A DNA stretch of 64,000 nucleotides, taken from Siphonodentalium dalli (Eukaryota; Mollusca; Scaphopoda; Gadilida; Siphonodentaliidae). A model generated the notes under the pieces. That model was not told the origin of the DNA and made no database searches. It was given only the letters and a program-made list of their open reading frames with translations. Location of the stretch: positions 152,162,224 through 152,226,223 of the forward strand of contig CP136066.1 in assembly GCA_032622095.1 (NCBI GenBank), read 5' to 3'. Positions 44,886 to 57,679 of this stretch are shown one piece after another. Each line of letters starts with the position of its first letter. Position 1 is the stretch's first letter. The position numbers and the translations under genes were made by a program.

Positions 44886-45712
44886 CATTTGTGGGTAGCC
44901 GTTTCAAGGTGAAGGTCACCTCGGGCGGAAAAACTGACCCGATGAAAATCTCCCCCATTCACCCTTATGATGTCATACAGATAAAGCCTCTCGGCGATGA
45001 GTCAAGAGGAACGATTTAGTGCAAGTACATTATTTACGAAAACGGAAACATAAGACGATCGATGGAATCAAATAATACGTATTGTTCCCGGGCAATAAAA
45101 CAAATCTTATGACTTGAAATAAATCTCTCCTCATAGTCCACACCCTGGGGCATAACTGGGAAGTGAAGACATAATTTTAGAAGGCCTCGCAAGGGATGAA
45201 TTGACGCCGAATCGAGTGCGTGATTTCGAGTGACAAAAATGACGATGTCGGAAATAATAACATATCTCGAACCCAGTGGTCGTATAATTCGATTTTTCAT
45301 GGGAAAATGGACAGACTCCACGCTTTAATTGTATTAGGCAATTATCGAACAGACATAAACGCATTTATTAACAATTTTGCCAGCCTTGGGAAGATTCGTA
45401 GAAGCGAGTTCTATGCAATGGAAATGCATGCATATTTCCTATGTAACGGTTTGACACATACGCGCTCTTTATCAACGACACTGCGGATACGAACGCTCTT
45501 TAACTATCACGCGATTAACCCATGAACTACCAATTGCGGTGGCGGTGGGTTGGAGAATGAGTGCTCTGACGTTCGCAGTAGCGGTGCGATGACATTCCAT
45601 CTGTTATTTTACCCTTATATAGCCAGTTTGAGCTAAATCCGTCCGGCTGTTTTTTCCCGGCCATAGCTAACAGACAGACAGACACACAGAAGTCCCAAAA
45701 TATATATTAGAT
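44886..45712 (+). repeat. SINE-like repeat 3
   Basis: Opens with TCATTTGTGGGTAGCCGTTT and has the same blocks as repeat 2, with about 470 extra bases in the middle. It ends CCGGCCATAGCTAACAGACA and an ATATATATTAGAT tail. Copies 2 and 3 are head to tail. Confidence 0.7.
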
Positions 45713-45792
45713 ATAATACATGTATATATAAACTTTCCCGACAATGGGCCGCAGGATTCTTTGATTCAGTGGAATATGTCAGGGGAACGTAC

Positions 45793-46236
45793 TTAATAAT
45801 ATACTGGTGTGTTTTGAGTGAGCACCGTTTGTGTGGAGGCAGTACTCATTGTAAAAGTCACAAAACCGTTATGAAAACTAATTTGAAGACTCGTGTATAT
45901 ACGTACAACAGCTGAGTTCCGCATGACATTGTAACCCCATGACACAAGATTGGAGACACCATTGTAACGAGTGGACAATGGAATCAATACTGCCATGCGG
46001 TTGCCAATTCTTCTTGCTGTATATATATGACGAATGCCATCGTTAAGTGTCATTATCCAATCTTTTGTAGACTGATAGGTGCATAGTCGCACATGATAGA
46101 TCCACCTGTCGCAACCGAGAATTCTGACATTTGAACATGACCAAATGCCCCCACATGCGTGAACATGCTCTCTCTTTGAGAATCCAGTGATTTTGTCAAA
46201 AGTCGACTCTTGCCATTCAGCTATGTTGGTACAAAC
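45793..46236 (-). CDS. Open reading frame of 147 codons, unknown
   Basis: Open from a stop at 46237 to TAA at 45793. Reads NIAEWQESTFDKITGFSKRE, HACGGIWSCSNVRILGCDRW and IRHIYTARRIGNRMAVLIPL, cysteine-containing in its first half. No start Met near the beginning and no known family. It could be a terminal exon of the minus-strand gene that owns 49479-49595, but that link is only a guess. Confidence 0.25.
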   Translation of the reverse strand, partial: VCTNIAEWQESTFDKITGFSKREHVHACGGIWSCSNVRILGCDRWIYHVRLCTYQSTKDWIMTLNDGIRHIYTARRIGNRMAVLIPLSTRYNGVSNLVSWGYNVMRNSAVVRIYTSLQISFHNGFVTFTMSTASTQTVLTQNTPVYY

Positions 46237-46515
46237 TTATCATCCCAAAGTTTCTTCGAATTCTGATTACGACATCTGAATATATCCTCGAACTTATAAG
46301 GGGGATTTCATTTTTGAAGATATTTATGAATATTCAATTTCCAACAAGAACCAGACAGGATACGTGATAGGAATACTTGCTTTATCTTTAGGACACGCCA
46401 TTTGGTCTATTTTAAGTGGATGTTTATCATAAGATCAGTTCGGGCGATGCGGCTAGATTCCATTTGTGTCTAATTAATGTATGTTGTGTCAAATCGTTCT
46501 CCCATATACACACAC
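46237..46515. other. No gene seen
   Basis: Short AT-rich stretch before a CT microsatellite. Confidence 0.4.
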
Positions 46516-46800
<285 letters not shown>

Positions 46801-47265
46801 CCGTCTCCCTTAACTCCCGTATGACAATGTTATATCCATATCTCAATTCCAAATATGTAATAACATTCCAATCAGACAAAAACTATATATCCCATCTGCT
46901 TTATATTTCCTTCACACGAGGTAACATTTATTCCACGAGCAGAGAACTTTAAATAAGCATTTTGCTTGTTGTCCAATCCTCTTTCTCAATCTCTCTGTAT
47001 CTACATGTCTTTTATGTTTGTGTTGTATGTTTGAAAATAAATATCTTTTACACCAAGTGGAATTTCTTAAGAATAGTTGGATATATCTACTACATAACTA
47101 CATTTTCTGAGTTTACGTGTGAAGGCCAATTCCCAAACATACAAAGTTTGGAGGCGATCAAGAAATTATAGCTGGAGAGATCATCCGGATACCAAGAAAC
47201 CCGCCATTTTTACTTCAACTCACGCTTCTACAAAGTACGCATAGGTGAAACATTATATTGAATCC
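46801..47265. other. No gene seen
   Basis: AT-rich stretch between microsatellite and minisatellite. Confidence 0.4.
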
Positions 47266-48640
47266 TGAATGCCAGTTAGCCGACAATGTCGTCACCCCCC
47301 TCCTGGAATCCTGAATACCAGTTAACAGAAGAGGATTTCACACACACCCTGAATACCAGTTAACAGAGGAGGGTGTCACCCCCACCTGAAACCTGAATAC
47401 CAGTTAACAGAGGATGCTCTCATAAACAGAGGAGGGCGTCATCCCCTCCTCGTGATTCCCGAGTAGCCGATAACAGAGGAGATTGTCTCCCCTACATTGA
47501 ATCCTGAATACAAGTTAATAGAGGGCTGGTGTCACACCCTCCCATGAATACCAGTTAACAAAGTCGGGTGTCACCCCCTTTCATGAATCCTTAATATCAG
47601 TTAACAGAGGATATAGTGTCATCACCTCCCCCTGAATTCTGAATACCGGTAAATACAGGGGATGAATAACGAAAGCAAGTTAACAGAGGGCTGCTGTCAC
47701 CCACTCCACATGAATCCTGAATGAAACATAGTTAACTGCGGGGCGAATACTGAATACCAGTTAACAGAGGAGGGTGTCACCCTCTCCCCCGATGAAGGGG
47801 TGAATACTGAATGACAGATAACAGAGGAGGTTGTCACCCCCTTGAATTCTGAATAACAGTTCAGAGGAGGGTGTCATACCCTCCCCCTGAATCCCTAATG
47901 TCAATCAACAGACGTGTGTGTACGGAGTGCCAGTTAACAGAGGAAGGTGTCACCACATCACCGTGAAAAACCTTAACACCAGTTAGCAAAGGAGGGTGTC
48001 ACCCACCTTAATTATGAGTACCAGTTAACAGAGGGTGAATACTGAATGCCAGTTAGCACAGGGGTGAATATTGAATGCCAGTGACCAGGGTGAATACTGA
48101 ATGTCAGTTAACAGAGAGGTGAAAACTGGATGGCAGTTAACAGAGGAGGGTGTCATCACCTCACCTTGAATACTGAATGCCAGTTACAGAGGACAGTGTT
48201 TACACTCCTCTTGAATCTTGAATACCATTTAACAGAAGGGGCGAATACTGAATGCCAGTTAACAGGAGGTGAATAATGAATTCAGTTAACATGGGTGAAT
48301 AATACGGAATTCCAGTTAACAGAGGGGATAAATATTAAAAGCCAGTTAAAAGACGGGTTGAACACTGAATGCCAGTCAACATAGGAGTGTTACCCCGTCA
48401 CCGTGAATACTGAATTCCAATTAACAGAGGGGTGAATACTGAATTCCAGTAAACAGAGAGATGAATATTGAATGTCAGTTAAGAGAGGGTGTGAATACTG
48501 AATATCAGTTTACAGATTAGTGTGTCACCCCCCTTCCCCGGAAACCAGTTAGCATAGGGGTAAATACTGAATGCCAGTTAACAAAGGGGTATTGTAAATG
48601 TAATTGAACAGAGGATGGTGTCACCCCCTCCTCCTCCTGA
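47266..48640 (+). repeat. Minisatellite, GAATACTGAATGCCAGTTAACAG family
   Basis: About 30 or more degenerate units, spacing roughly 30-65, each with GAATACTGAATGCCAGTTAA and CAGAGG. Many have a GGTGTCACCCC hairpin block between units. An isolated unit recurs at 48835-48870 beyond the main array. Confidence 0.9.
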
Positions 48641-48894
48641 ATTATTCTGAATTCCCGCACAGATGAGTGGTGTCATCTCCCTAAGATTTATGTCATCTCC
48701 ATCCCAGTATTCATAGGCAACTACTCATAAATAATTTTCAAAATTTGATAATTTTCATGGCATGCCTGCATGTTGATCATTGAAACATTAGGCTGAAATG
48801 AGTTCTAGGTCATGGATTCTAACCAAGTTAGGTATACCAGTTAACAGAGAGTGAATACTGAATGTCAGTAAAGGAAATTGTGACGATGGACATA
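48641..48894. other. No gene seen
   Basis: Short spacer with one further minisatellite unit. Confidence 0.4.
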
Positions 48895-49354
48895 TGTGAC
48901 CCGCCATATCAAATCCAGTCGGAAGTCGGGATTTTTTTTACCCTGTACCAATGCATTCTCTTATATATGCGAGTCGACCATAGGTCGCCTCGCATATATA
49001 AGAGAATGCATTGGCCTAACAATTTTTTATCATTTTTTTTAAATAAATGTTTCTGACAATTTTTAGGACATAAAATAAAAAACATCCATTACCCTGCAGG
49101 GAGCCCCACACATATATAGAAGCATATAGAAGAGTGTCGTCTGCTCATGTTTGTCTGGGGCTCTGTATGGGTGAAATTATAAAATTGTTAAAGAATACAA
49201 GAACAAATTATTAAAATTGTAAAAAATTGTTAGGCCAATGCATTCTCTTATATATGCGAGGCGACCTATGGTCGACTCGCATATATAAGAGAATGCATTG
49301 ACACAGGGTAAAAAAAATCCCGACTTCCGACTGGATTTGATATGGCGGGTCACA
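48895..49354. mobile_element. Palindromic MITE with two internal hairpins
   Basis: Terminal inverted repeats of about 50 bp beginning TGTGACCCGCCATATCAAAT. The 67-bp hairpin follows directly inside each end, at 48948-49014 and 49235-49301. The 220-bp centre includes AGCCCCACACATA...TGTCTGGGGCT. The ends differ from the TTAACCCTTT family, although the hairpin is the same. Confidence 0.8.
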
Positions 49355-49478
49355 TTATGTCACACTTCAATACCATTTACTTCGCTCATGGAAATCTTCA
49401 TTTAAAATTACCCACTTGACCTCCATCTTAAGCAATAGGCGGCAAGGAAAACTGAGAGTGTAACATGCACAAACTCAC

Positions 49479-49595
49479 ATGTGTGATGCAAAGAACTAGA
49501 TTTCCGACGGGCACATCATCCAGGAACGTGATGAGTCTAGCAGCACCGTCGCTCAGAACATGTGTGTCCTCACAGGTCATTTGTTCTACTTGCGC
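49479..49595 (-). CDS. Possible internal exon of an ILEI/FAM3-domain protein
   Basis: 39 codons bounded on the minus strand by an acceptor ATCTTTCAG and a donor GTGAGT: AQVEQMTCEDTHVLSDG, then AARLITFLDDVPVGNLVLCI. The pattern [A/S]A..hh.FL..hP.G.hVL resembles the interleukin-like ILEI domain of FAM3 and related cell-surface or secreted proteins (F.....G.IVL). GC-rich against its surroundings. Neighbouring exons were not found in the window, so the gene model and function are uncertain. Confidence 0.4.
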
Positions 49596-49925
49596 CTGAA
49601 AGATATTGGAAACATATATCAAGGGCCTTGCTCGAGGGTCTCCATTCGGGGGACGGGTGTCCACCTTCGAATTTTCAACTTTCGTTAAGTAATCAGCTTA
49701 AGTTGAGATATATGCCCAAGTACATGTAACAGCATACCCGATGTCTGGACCCACTGATGTCAGCCTCCTCGTTCTCTTACATTAGCAATTTTTCATGCAA
49801 TGCAACTGACTTAATGATTCGCATATCTTTAACCGATGGTACATAAGCCTAATTTTAATTTTAATTTAAATGATGGATTATGTTAAGTATTTTCGCGATT
49901 TTCATGCCACACTAATGATGATTAA

Positions 49926-50160
49926 CCCTTTGAGTGCCAGGTCGATTTTTGTATCAACCCATATACCCTGTGCCAATGCATTATCTTATATATGCGAGTC
50001 GACCATAGGTCGCCTCGCATATATAAGAGAATGCATTGGCCTAAAAAAAATTGTTTTTTGTTTTTTTTTTATACAATTTTATTAATTTATTCTTATATTC
50101 TTTAACAGACTTATTTTGTAGGTTTAGGGCCGATGGGATCAGCCCCTGGCACTCAAAGGG
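49926..50160. mobile_element. TTAA-flanked MITE with hairpin
   Basis: TTAA at 49922-49925 and 50161-50164. Ends CCCTTTGAGTGCCAGG and CCTGGCACTCAAAGGG. The hairpin is at 49973-50039, and GATTTTTGTATCAACCCATA is shared with 793-999. Internal AT-rich tail and GGGCCGATGGGATC block. Confidence 0.8.
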
Positions 50161-50164
50161 TTAA

Positions 50165-51139
50165 TGCAATTTTTTCTTTTGACCTGTAATCTGAAAGTTA
50201 CACAAATGTTTGACTAATTTTATATCAAATGGGACCGTCGATCTTCAAGTAAACAAAACGTCCAAATATAAACTGGTAAGAATCAGAGCATTTCAAGTGT
50301 TCTAAATAATAATTAAAAAAACATGTTGTTTAAAATACGCAGATTGCTTTCCACATATGTGGGGGTATTGGTGGGAATAGGCGGAGTAAATCTGAACTCG
50401 AGGCGCCCAGGGCCGATTCGTCACTTCGAGTTTAAAAGGGAATGTTCAATCTGATCTTGCAGAAATTAGATCAGTCAAAATATTTTCGTTTTTTCGGCCA
50501 AAGACTTACTTTTTGGAATATCGTGTTATAGGCTTATAGCAACGAGCAAAAATATAAACTCTTCGAGATCGTTCAATCCTATAATATCTGCGTCAAGTCG
50601 TTTCCTGGACTGATTACTGTAATTCTACACACCTCTGTAACCATCTAGCCACAGACTCCAACACAGTCACTTGACTATTAAAACACCACTAATAGTCACC
50701 AATACTAACTATATATGCATTTAACCCATCTCGTATCAGTATCAATATACGCTTTATTCCAAGTCAGGGGAGAGTAACCCCTACTAAGTGTTATAACTTG
50801 TGTTCCAATCCCATATGTCCCATCTATACATCATCCACATATTGTATGTTACCATTTGTGTTTCTCTTGTAATGTATACATGTATACGTTGGGACAATTA
50901 AATATGTTTATTGTACTCTAAACCGGATAAAATATGAGTTGCATTCCTAAGAACACCGGGGATAATTAATTCGCTCAAGATTCATTCAGACATTTCCCCA
51001 TAATACAAGCGATTTCGTCGAATATCAAGTGATGTTGGTGTTGTAGAAGGACAAAACAGCCATCTTGATTTCGATGTTAAACGGCATGGCTCGTTCGAAC
51101 CCGAAAATTATGTATATATATTGTTGTCATCACAATAAA

Positions 51140-51142
<3 letters not shown>
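50165..51142. other. No gene seen
   Basis: Intergenic sequence without supported features. Confidence 0.45.
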
Positions 51143-51332
<190 letters not shown>

Positions 51333-52364
51333 CACTGAAAATATGCTCAGTCCTCTTCCGTAATGAGAGCATGTTCCACTCGGTGGCATGAGGATCTGAC
51401 AATAGAAGAAACAAGGTCAGCTAATTGTTATTTGTGACGATGATTACACCGAGAAAACAAATATAATTTATTCAACATTTAATATGATATTAGAGACCTC
51501 GCGCAAAACTCACGTTTACGATTACGGACATGGAAAGGTGCCACGTCACCAACATATGTGTACTTTCTAATCGTTGTCGTATTTTACTATCCGTAAAAAC
51601 TGTTACGATTTCATGTATTCAAATAAGCTCAATACCACCTGAAATTTATTTTCTGTAATATATCACTTTATACTGAGTACTGTTCGAGACTGGTCAATAT
51701 ATCGCATGTGAACCGTCCAGTTATATTGAGCTACGACCTCTGTGTGCTGTTCAGATTGACAATAGAGACCTTTCGCAAAACTCACGTTTACGATTACGGA
51801 TACGGATAGGGTACTACGTCACCAACATTTGTGTATTTTCTAATCGTTGTCGTATTTTACTATCCGTAAGAACGGTTACGATTTCATGGTTTCTAATAAG
51901 CTCAAATAACATCTGAAATTTATTTTCTGCAATATATCACTTTACTCCGTTCGAGACTGTATATGTATTTCATGTAAACCATCCAGTTATATTGAGCTAC
52001 GACCTCGGTGTGCTGTTTAGATTGGCAATCACTCTACTCGTCGTCGTGAATCTCGAGCTTCCCGTGAAATAAGATCACTATTCACAACGGATAGTCATCG
52101 CTGGCTGCGACACAAAACTTTGCAGTAATATATAGAAGTGCACTATGAAACCAGTCGCCAAAAATACACGACTGACATGGATTTGGTGGTACTAAAAGAC
52201 TATTTGGCACACCCACCGTGTCGACTATGTTTCGATTTGATAGGACCAAATCAGAAGTGATGCACATCAGCGAGCACACCAACCTTATGTCGGATTTCCT
52301 AAACCCAAGAGGTGATAGGCCTGGATAGGATAGGATTGGATATTTTATTTCCAATACATATACA

Positions 52365-53381
52365 CAGAGTCGTGGCGACAGGGGGTGGGGGTTGGGGTGG
52401 GGCTGTCTCACCGCCCAACTTTGGTCAAAATTTTCAACAGTTGGAAATTTCATACCTGGCACAACATTAGTTGGAAATTTCACACCAACAATCGGTTGAA
52501 AATGTTCTTGTAGTTTGATTTTCAAACAATTTATTGTGGGGAGTTTATTGGTTTTGGACCAATATCCTTCTTTTGATAACAATTTTGGACTGAAATGGCC
52601 ATCAGTTAGAAATGTTCCAACCTTAAGGGTGTCAGGTTGGAAATTTCCAACACTTGGAAAGCTTGTGTCCTGGTCCCTCCCCGTGGCCAGTCAAAAACTT
52701 CTAGTTAATTTAAGAAAATAATATTGTCCTACATTTGATCAAAATTGTCATCAGTTGGAAATTTCCAACTCTATGAATGCTTGAGGCTAGTCTAGATGCC
52801 AGGATTTTGCGATTTTCTTGTTCAGGTTGCAAAATTTTCGCACACCGGGTCGAACCATGGTCGGTCCGGTGTGTCCTGGTCCCTTCCCGTCGCCAATAAA
52901 AAACTGCTAATGAGTTTAAGAAAACAATATTTTACTACATTTGGTTAAAATTGTTGACTGAATATTTCCAAACTAAGGGAGAGTATGAATTTTCTCACAC
53001 CGGGCCGAACAACCATGCATGGTCGGCCCGGTGTGTCCTGGTCTATTGCCCGTAGTCGTGTGCATTTGTCTGGAGTTAGACCACTAGATGTTAGGATTTT
53101 CAGGTTCAAAATATATGAATAGTATCATACCGGGTAGATAGAACAATGGTTTATAAATAGGCTATTAGGCCTGTGAACACTTAGGTGCAATGAGGGAATG
53201 AAATTTTGCAAAAACCTTTGGTCTGATTCAAAGGTGTTTTGGTTTGATTCAATGCGGGGGGGGGGGTGCAAAATGAATTATGCACAACCTTGTCTCTGGT
53301 TTGATTCAAGGGGGGTGCAGTTGGAATTATCAAGGTGGGCACCCCCCCCCCCCCAACGCAGACCCTCTAGCCACGTCCCTG
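52365..53381. mobile_element. hAT-like MITE, CAGGGATGTGGC family, copy 2
   Basis: Inverted relative to 4650-5608. The left end CAGAGTCGTGGC is degenerate; the right end is GCCACGTCCCTG. CATATACA (52357-52364) and CACATACA (53382-53389) form a target duplication with one mismatch. Shared landmarks are TTGGAAATTTCCAAC, CACCGGGCCGAAC and GCAGACCCTCTAGCC. Confidence 0.8.
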
Positions 53382-53535
53382 CACATACATATTACATAAT
53401 AATGATGACAATTATGGATAATTCTGTCGTATATTGTGGGGGATGGCATAATCTGGCAAGACTGTCTTCCTGTTGAAATCGCATTGAAATGAAATTGCGG
53501 ACTGAAAGGGTCTTGAAGTGGTGGCGTATAGTGGT

Positions 53536-53645
53536 TGATGTGAGGTCCAAATTTAGGAACCCCTCTTCCCCCATCAGCATGACGTCTATCATGTCATCCA
53601 TGATAACAACGAACTGAATTTCCACCACATATGACCTGGCATTTA
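53536..53645 (-). pseudogene. Repeated ORF-like block, unknown
   Basis: The minus strand reads VVEIQFVVIMDDMIDVML, then GEEGFLNLDLTSTT. The related copy at 54880-54975 reads VVKIQLVVIMVDLIEVML, then GEEGFLDLNMTSTT. Most differences are conservative changes, which suggests past coding constraint in the parent element. No domain recognised. Confidence 0.3.
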
Positions 53646-55089
53646 TACCTGTATTGCCATAATATATCACGAGAATCCCGTGCCGTACGTTGTGACTGGT
53701 CGAATTATTGACAATATAAACAGATCATGATTATCGCATTGTTGCAAATGAGACGATATGTGAAGTATTAAGGGACTGTATACCAAACACACGCTTTGAG
53801 TTGTAAAAGTGGTACGAAATAATGATGGTAAGTGTTCGTCAAAACTCTTACGCGTAGTCGTTTTGCGAAAGGACTTTTTGGCCATACGGATAGACTTACG
53901 ACTACGAATAGCTATCCGTATTCGTAATCGTAAACGTGAGGATGCGAAAGGTCTCTAATCACTGTACTCGACGTCGTGGATCACGAGCTTCCTGTAACAG
54001 AACTATGTTTCCGTGGACTCTGTTCCTTCACTAGAATCTTCCAAATTATTAAAGGTCAATAAAACCTGGAGACTATCTAACTTCGATAGTCAGATTATTG
54101 TAAAGTACAATGTGTACTCCAAACTGGAACAGGGTAAGGACACAAGAACGTACTTAGTACTGATGTCCTCTCTTGGGAATGTCGGTCACAAGGAATGGTG
54201 AGGTGGATTCCTGAACGTACCTGCGCAATAAGTTATATAAACAATTTATTACATATTGATACTTAGTATCATAACATTGCCTTTCAGGTACAATGTACTT
54301 TAAAAACCCGGGAAAACCCACAAATGTGACATATGAGTTATGTATTCTGACAGGCCCAGTTTAAACATATGTCACTTGCTATTGCAAACAAAATTGACCA
54401 TTCCCTATAAATACTGGACCAGAATTCTGGATCCAGTATGTGTGTTTTCGGACATTCCAGTCATACATCCTCACCATGCATCTATACTTATATAGGATAC
54501 GTTGTCACAGAATAAAATATTGGAACACTTTAACTAGAGATCGTTGTCTTTGATATATAGTAACCCAAAGAATACACGACGTGAAGAAAACCAAAGGACA
54601 GGGTAAAAACGCTCAGGGATTCTGCTACACTTCCCGCGAAATAAGATCGCTATCGCTAAAAAAAATGTATATGTTTGGGTAGCGAAAAAGTCTGAGCATG
54701 GTGCACATCGCGTCAACTTTGGTTCGGTTTGATACCAGAACTGATGCCCATCTTCGAGCGCATAAACCGTATGTCGCATTTCGTAAACACAAAGAGATGA
54801 TAGGCCTGTCAGGCCGAAATCGCATTCAAACCAAATCGCGGACTGAAAGGGTCTTGAAATGATGACGTCGTGGTTGATGTCATATTCAAATCAAGGAACC
54901 CCTCTTCTCCCTTCAGCATTACTTCTATCAGGTCAACCATGATAACAACGAGCTGAATTTTCACCACATAAAACTCTTGTCCGTAGTCGTTTTGCGAAAG
55001 GATTTTTTGGCCATACGGATAGACTTACGACTACCAATAGCTATCCGTATTCGTAATCGTAATTGTAAGGATGCGAAAGCTCTCTAATA

Positions 55090-57536
55090 CCAATTTTCAA
55101 CGAACGTTTTAAGTATTTAACGACATGTATATCATGGGCGATATGCATTTTACCTTTATTATACAAATTATATAAATTAAAAGATTTACAGTCCAGTGGG
55201 TATTTATGTGGACGACCATGCAGAATGTTAGAATTCGAATTTAAATACAGTTTGGGCCAATCACAGCTGGCGGGAAATCTGATCGGAAATAATCAGAAGA
55301 TAGTTGCGTCGAATTTGTGGTTGGCTGACACTGTATAATTGGATGCCCTACTTTTCTAACAGAGTCTCAAACAGGTGTGTTCGTTCATTCACACTCGTGC
55401 AAAAATAATTTTCTTTGGTATTCAATGTTCATTTGCCCCTAACTTGGATAAATAAATGCCCACGATCGATGATTCTCTCGTTTTTACATGTTATAATGTC
55501 GAATTTGAAAACCATGTAGACTCGTGCACGACTACAGATCAGGTATGACGACTTAATGTCGGTATGTCATGGCGACTTTAGGTTACCCCTATATACTTTA
55601 GTTGTCAGGTTGAGTGTACTCCAAAATCATGCCTGTTATAGGAGGTTTCTACGTTAACGCATGCTGGAATATAGTGTTTTCCAGGTAGAAGTTCCGTTTA
55701 ACTTATACGTTATATAGGTCCACATATCAATCAAAATAAACACACAATAGTGATGGAATATACGATGTTGAGAAAGGGTGCTTCGTTTGTTATGGGTTAC
55801 TCGTTTGGCGACATTGAAGCCGAACCTTATCGATCACATTATGGAACACTTCGGCTTTCAGTTAAAACGTAAACAAACCGATGTTAGTCCTAATAAACCG
55901 GAATATTCTATGCGTAATTTAACATGAAAGTTAGATTATTATACACCACTATGATCATAAGATGTCACTCTTCCGATGTATACAGCATCAGGTATTGATT
56001 TGTTAGGCAAAATCGAGTAAAATAAATAGACTACAATTCCCGCCACCAGGTCTGGGCGTAAACCATGTCGTATAAATGATAACGGAACGTTCTCGGACGG
56101 AAAACAACATCTGGCAATATTTTTTTTCAAATTCAAATATGTTTATTCTCATTAAACCATATATACAATACAGTATTTGAGAAAAAATAATAAAGTGAAA
56201 TACATGTAATGAAATATACATACATAATACCCGACGTGTTATAGGTATCTCGAGGTGTATGGTGATTTTTCGTCATTTGGCTGCATAACATTATCCTTAT
56301 TATACATTGAGAGAGACTGTAAAAGTGACACATCAAGCCATTCTGATCCTAATATGGGAGAAACTTTTGATATAATATATATATATATGGTCATATATGT
56401 TTGACGTGCACAGGTCTGAGACAATCTCATCACATTTCCTCTTTAGTGTAATTAATGCATGGATCAGTTTTGACACAGAACTCTGTTGTATATAGGAATG
56501 TACACGTATGATTCAGGGGAGAAGCTCATATCGAACATGTTGACAACACCTGGATGTTTGAATTGACCCATTAGTCGAGATTCCACAAAACTTATTGTTA
56601 ATGCTTAGTTCTAGAAATTAGATCTTCCAAGAATACAATATATATTGTTGTGTAGTTTATATACATATATATATAATTCATAAGTATGTGATTAATGTCG
56701 ATCGGGTACTTTGTGATACAAATAAGGCGAACGGGTCTATTGTGTCACTTTAACTGGTCAATCATCCTTTCACAACTGGATGGTCTCGCCGAGCGAGCAT
56801 CCAGTCATCAAAGGTTTACGTGATTGATAACGGATAACTATATTATACAGCCTATCGGGATGACACCACTCACCGAGACACACAATCACATCAGGCTGGG
56901 CGGGGGCATATGCAGGCAATCTATCGCTCTCATCGCATCGATGATTCAGACAGCTATAAACGCACGATTTAGTCGAATTTTCACGGGGTTATATCAACCA
57001 ATATCTTAGTTGGTTTACGTACGAGCAGACTTGGACTAGGTTATACCTAATACGTTCTTAAAGCTAAAACATCACCAGCCACTTATGCTAAAATAACGCA
57101 CAAGGATGCCGAATGACGCAAAAAATACGCCATGACGCAGTGCTGAGAGCAGGACAACATCTTGAGAGTAGGATAACACGTTCGGTCTTCTGTGAGTGGG
57201 GATATGATTTATATTTTGGTGTGAAAAGTTGCTGAAAATATAACACAACGTGTTATTATGTGATCATAAACTTTCTTCTAAAAGTCCTATGCTAAATCAT
57301 GTATACGGAAAAGAAGTTGACAGATCACGATATATACTGGAGTTTGCTATAAATAGACAGGGTTAATAACAACGCGACACATGACGTCATGAGTTATTAT
57401 GGGTATACGTTCAATGATAAAGTATTATACACTTTTGTGCATTTGATGGATCCATTTAAATACATGTATATACACGGATAAGTAAGGTGTTTCAGGCCTA
57501 ATTGGGCTTGATAACATTGGTAAATCATATAACAAA
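55090..57536. other. No gene seen
   Basis: 2.4 kb of AT-rich sequence. A 15-bp-arm hairpin (ACTGGATG...CATCCAGT) lies at about 56775-56800 and (AT)n at about 56380. Nothing else recognised. Confidence 0.45.
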
Positions 57537-57679
57537 CACTTATTGCATTGTTTCGAGGTTGACATGAGGATTTATCAACCCTTGGAATATAATATTCATC
57601 TCGGCCTGCGGCCTCGGTGAATATTAACTTTCTCGGGTTGATAAATCCTCATGTCAACCTCGAAACAATGTAATAAATG
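57537..57679. repeat. 143-bp palindrome
   Basis: Arms of about 45 bp: TTATTGCATTGTTTCGAGGT... and complement ending AACAATGTAATAA. The centre contains CTCGGCCTGCGGCCTCGG. Compatible with a short fold-back MITE. No target duplication can be fixed. Confidence 0.75.

Larger units (their letters stand above)
51491..55086. repeat. Complex of segmental repeats with TAGAGACCTTTCGCA ends
   Basis: Two tandem copies of a 272-bp unit (51491-51762 and 51763-52034) begin TAGAGACC and contain CTCACGTTTACGATTACGGA. Complementary ends (GCGAAAGGTCTCTA and GCGAAAGCTCTCTA) occur at 53957 and 55086. Before each of these ends lies a related block: 53490-53645 matches 54830-54975. A further pair is 52195-52330 and 54668-54815. 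It reads as nested or duplicated copies of one transposon family with TIRs. A hAT MITE (52365-53381) interrupts it. Confidence 0.6.
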
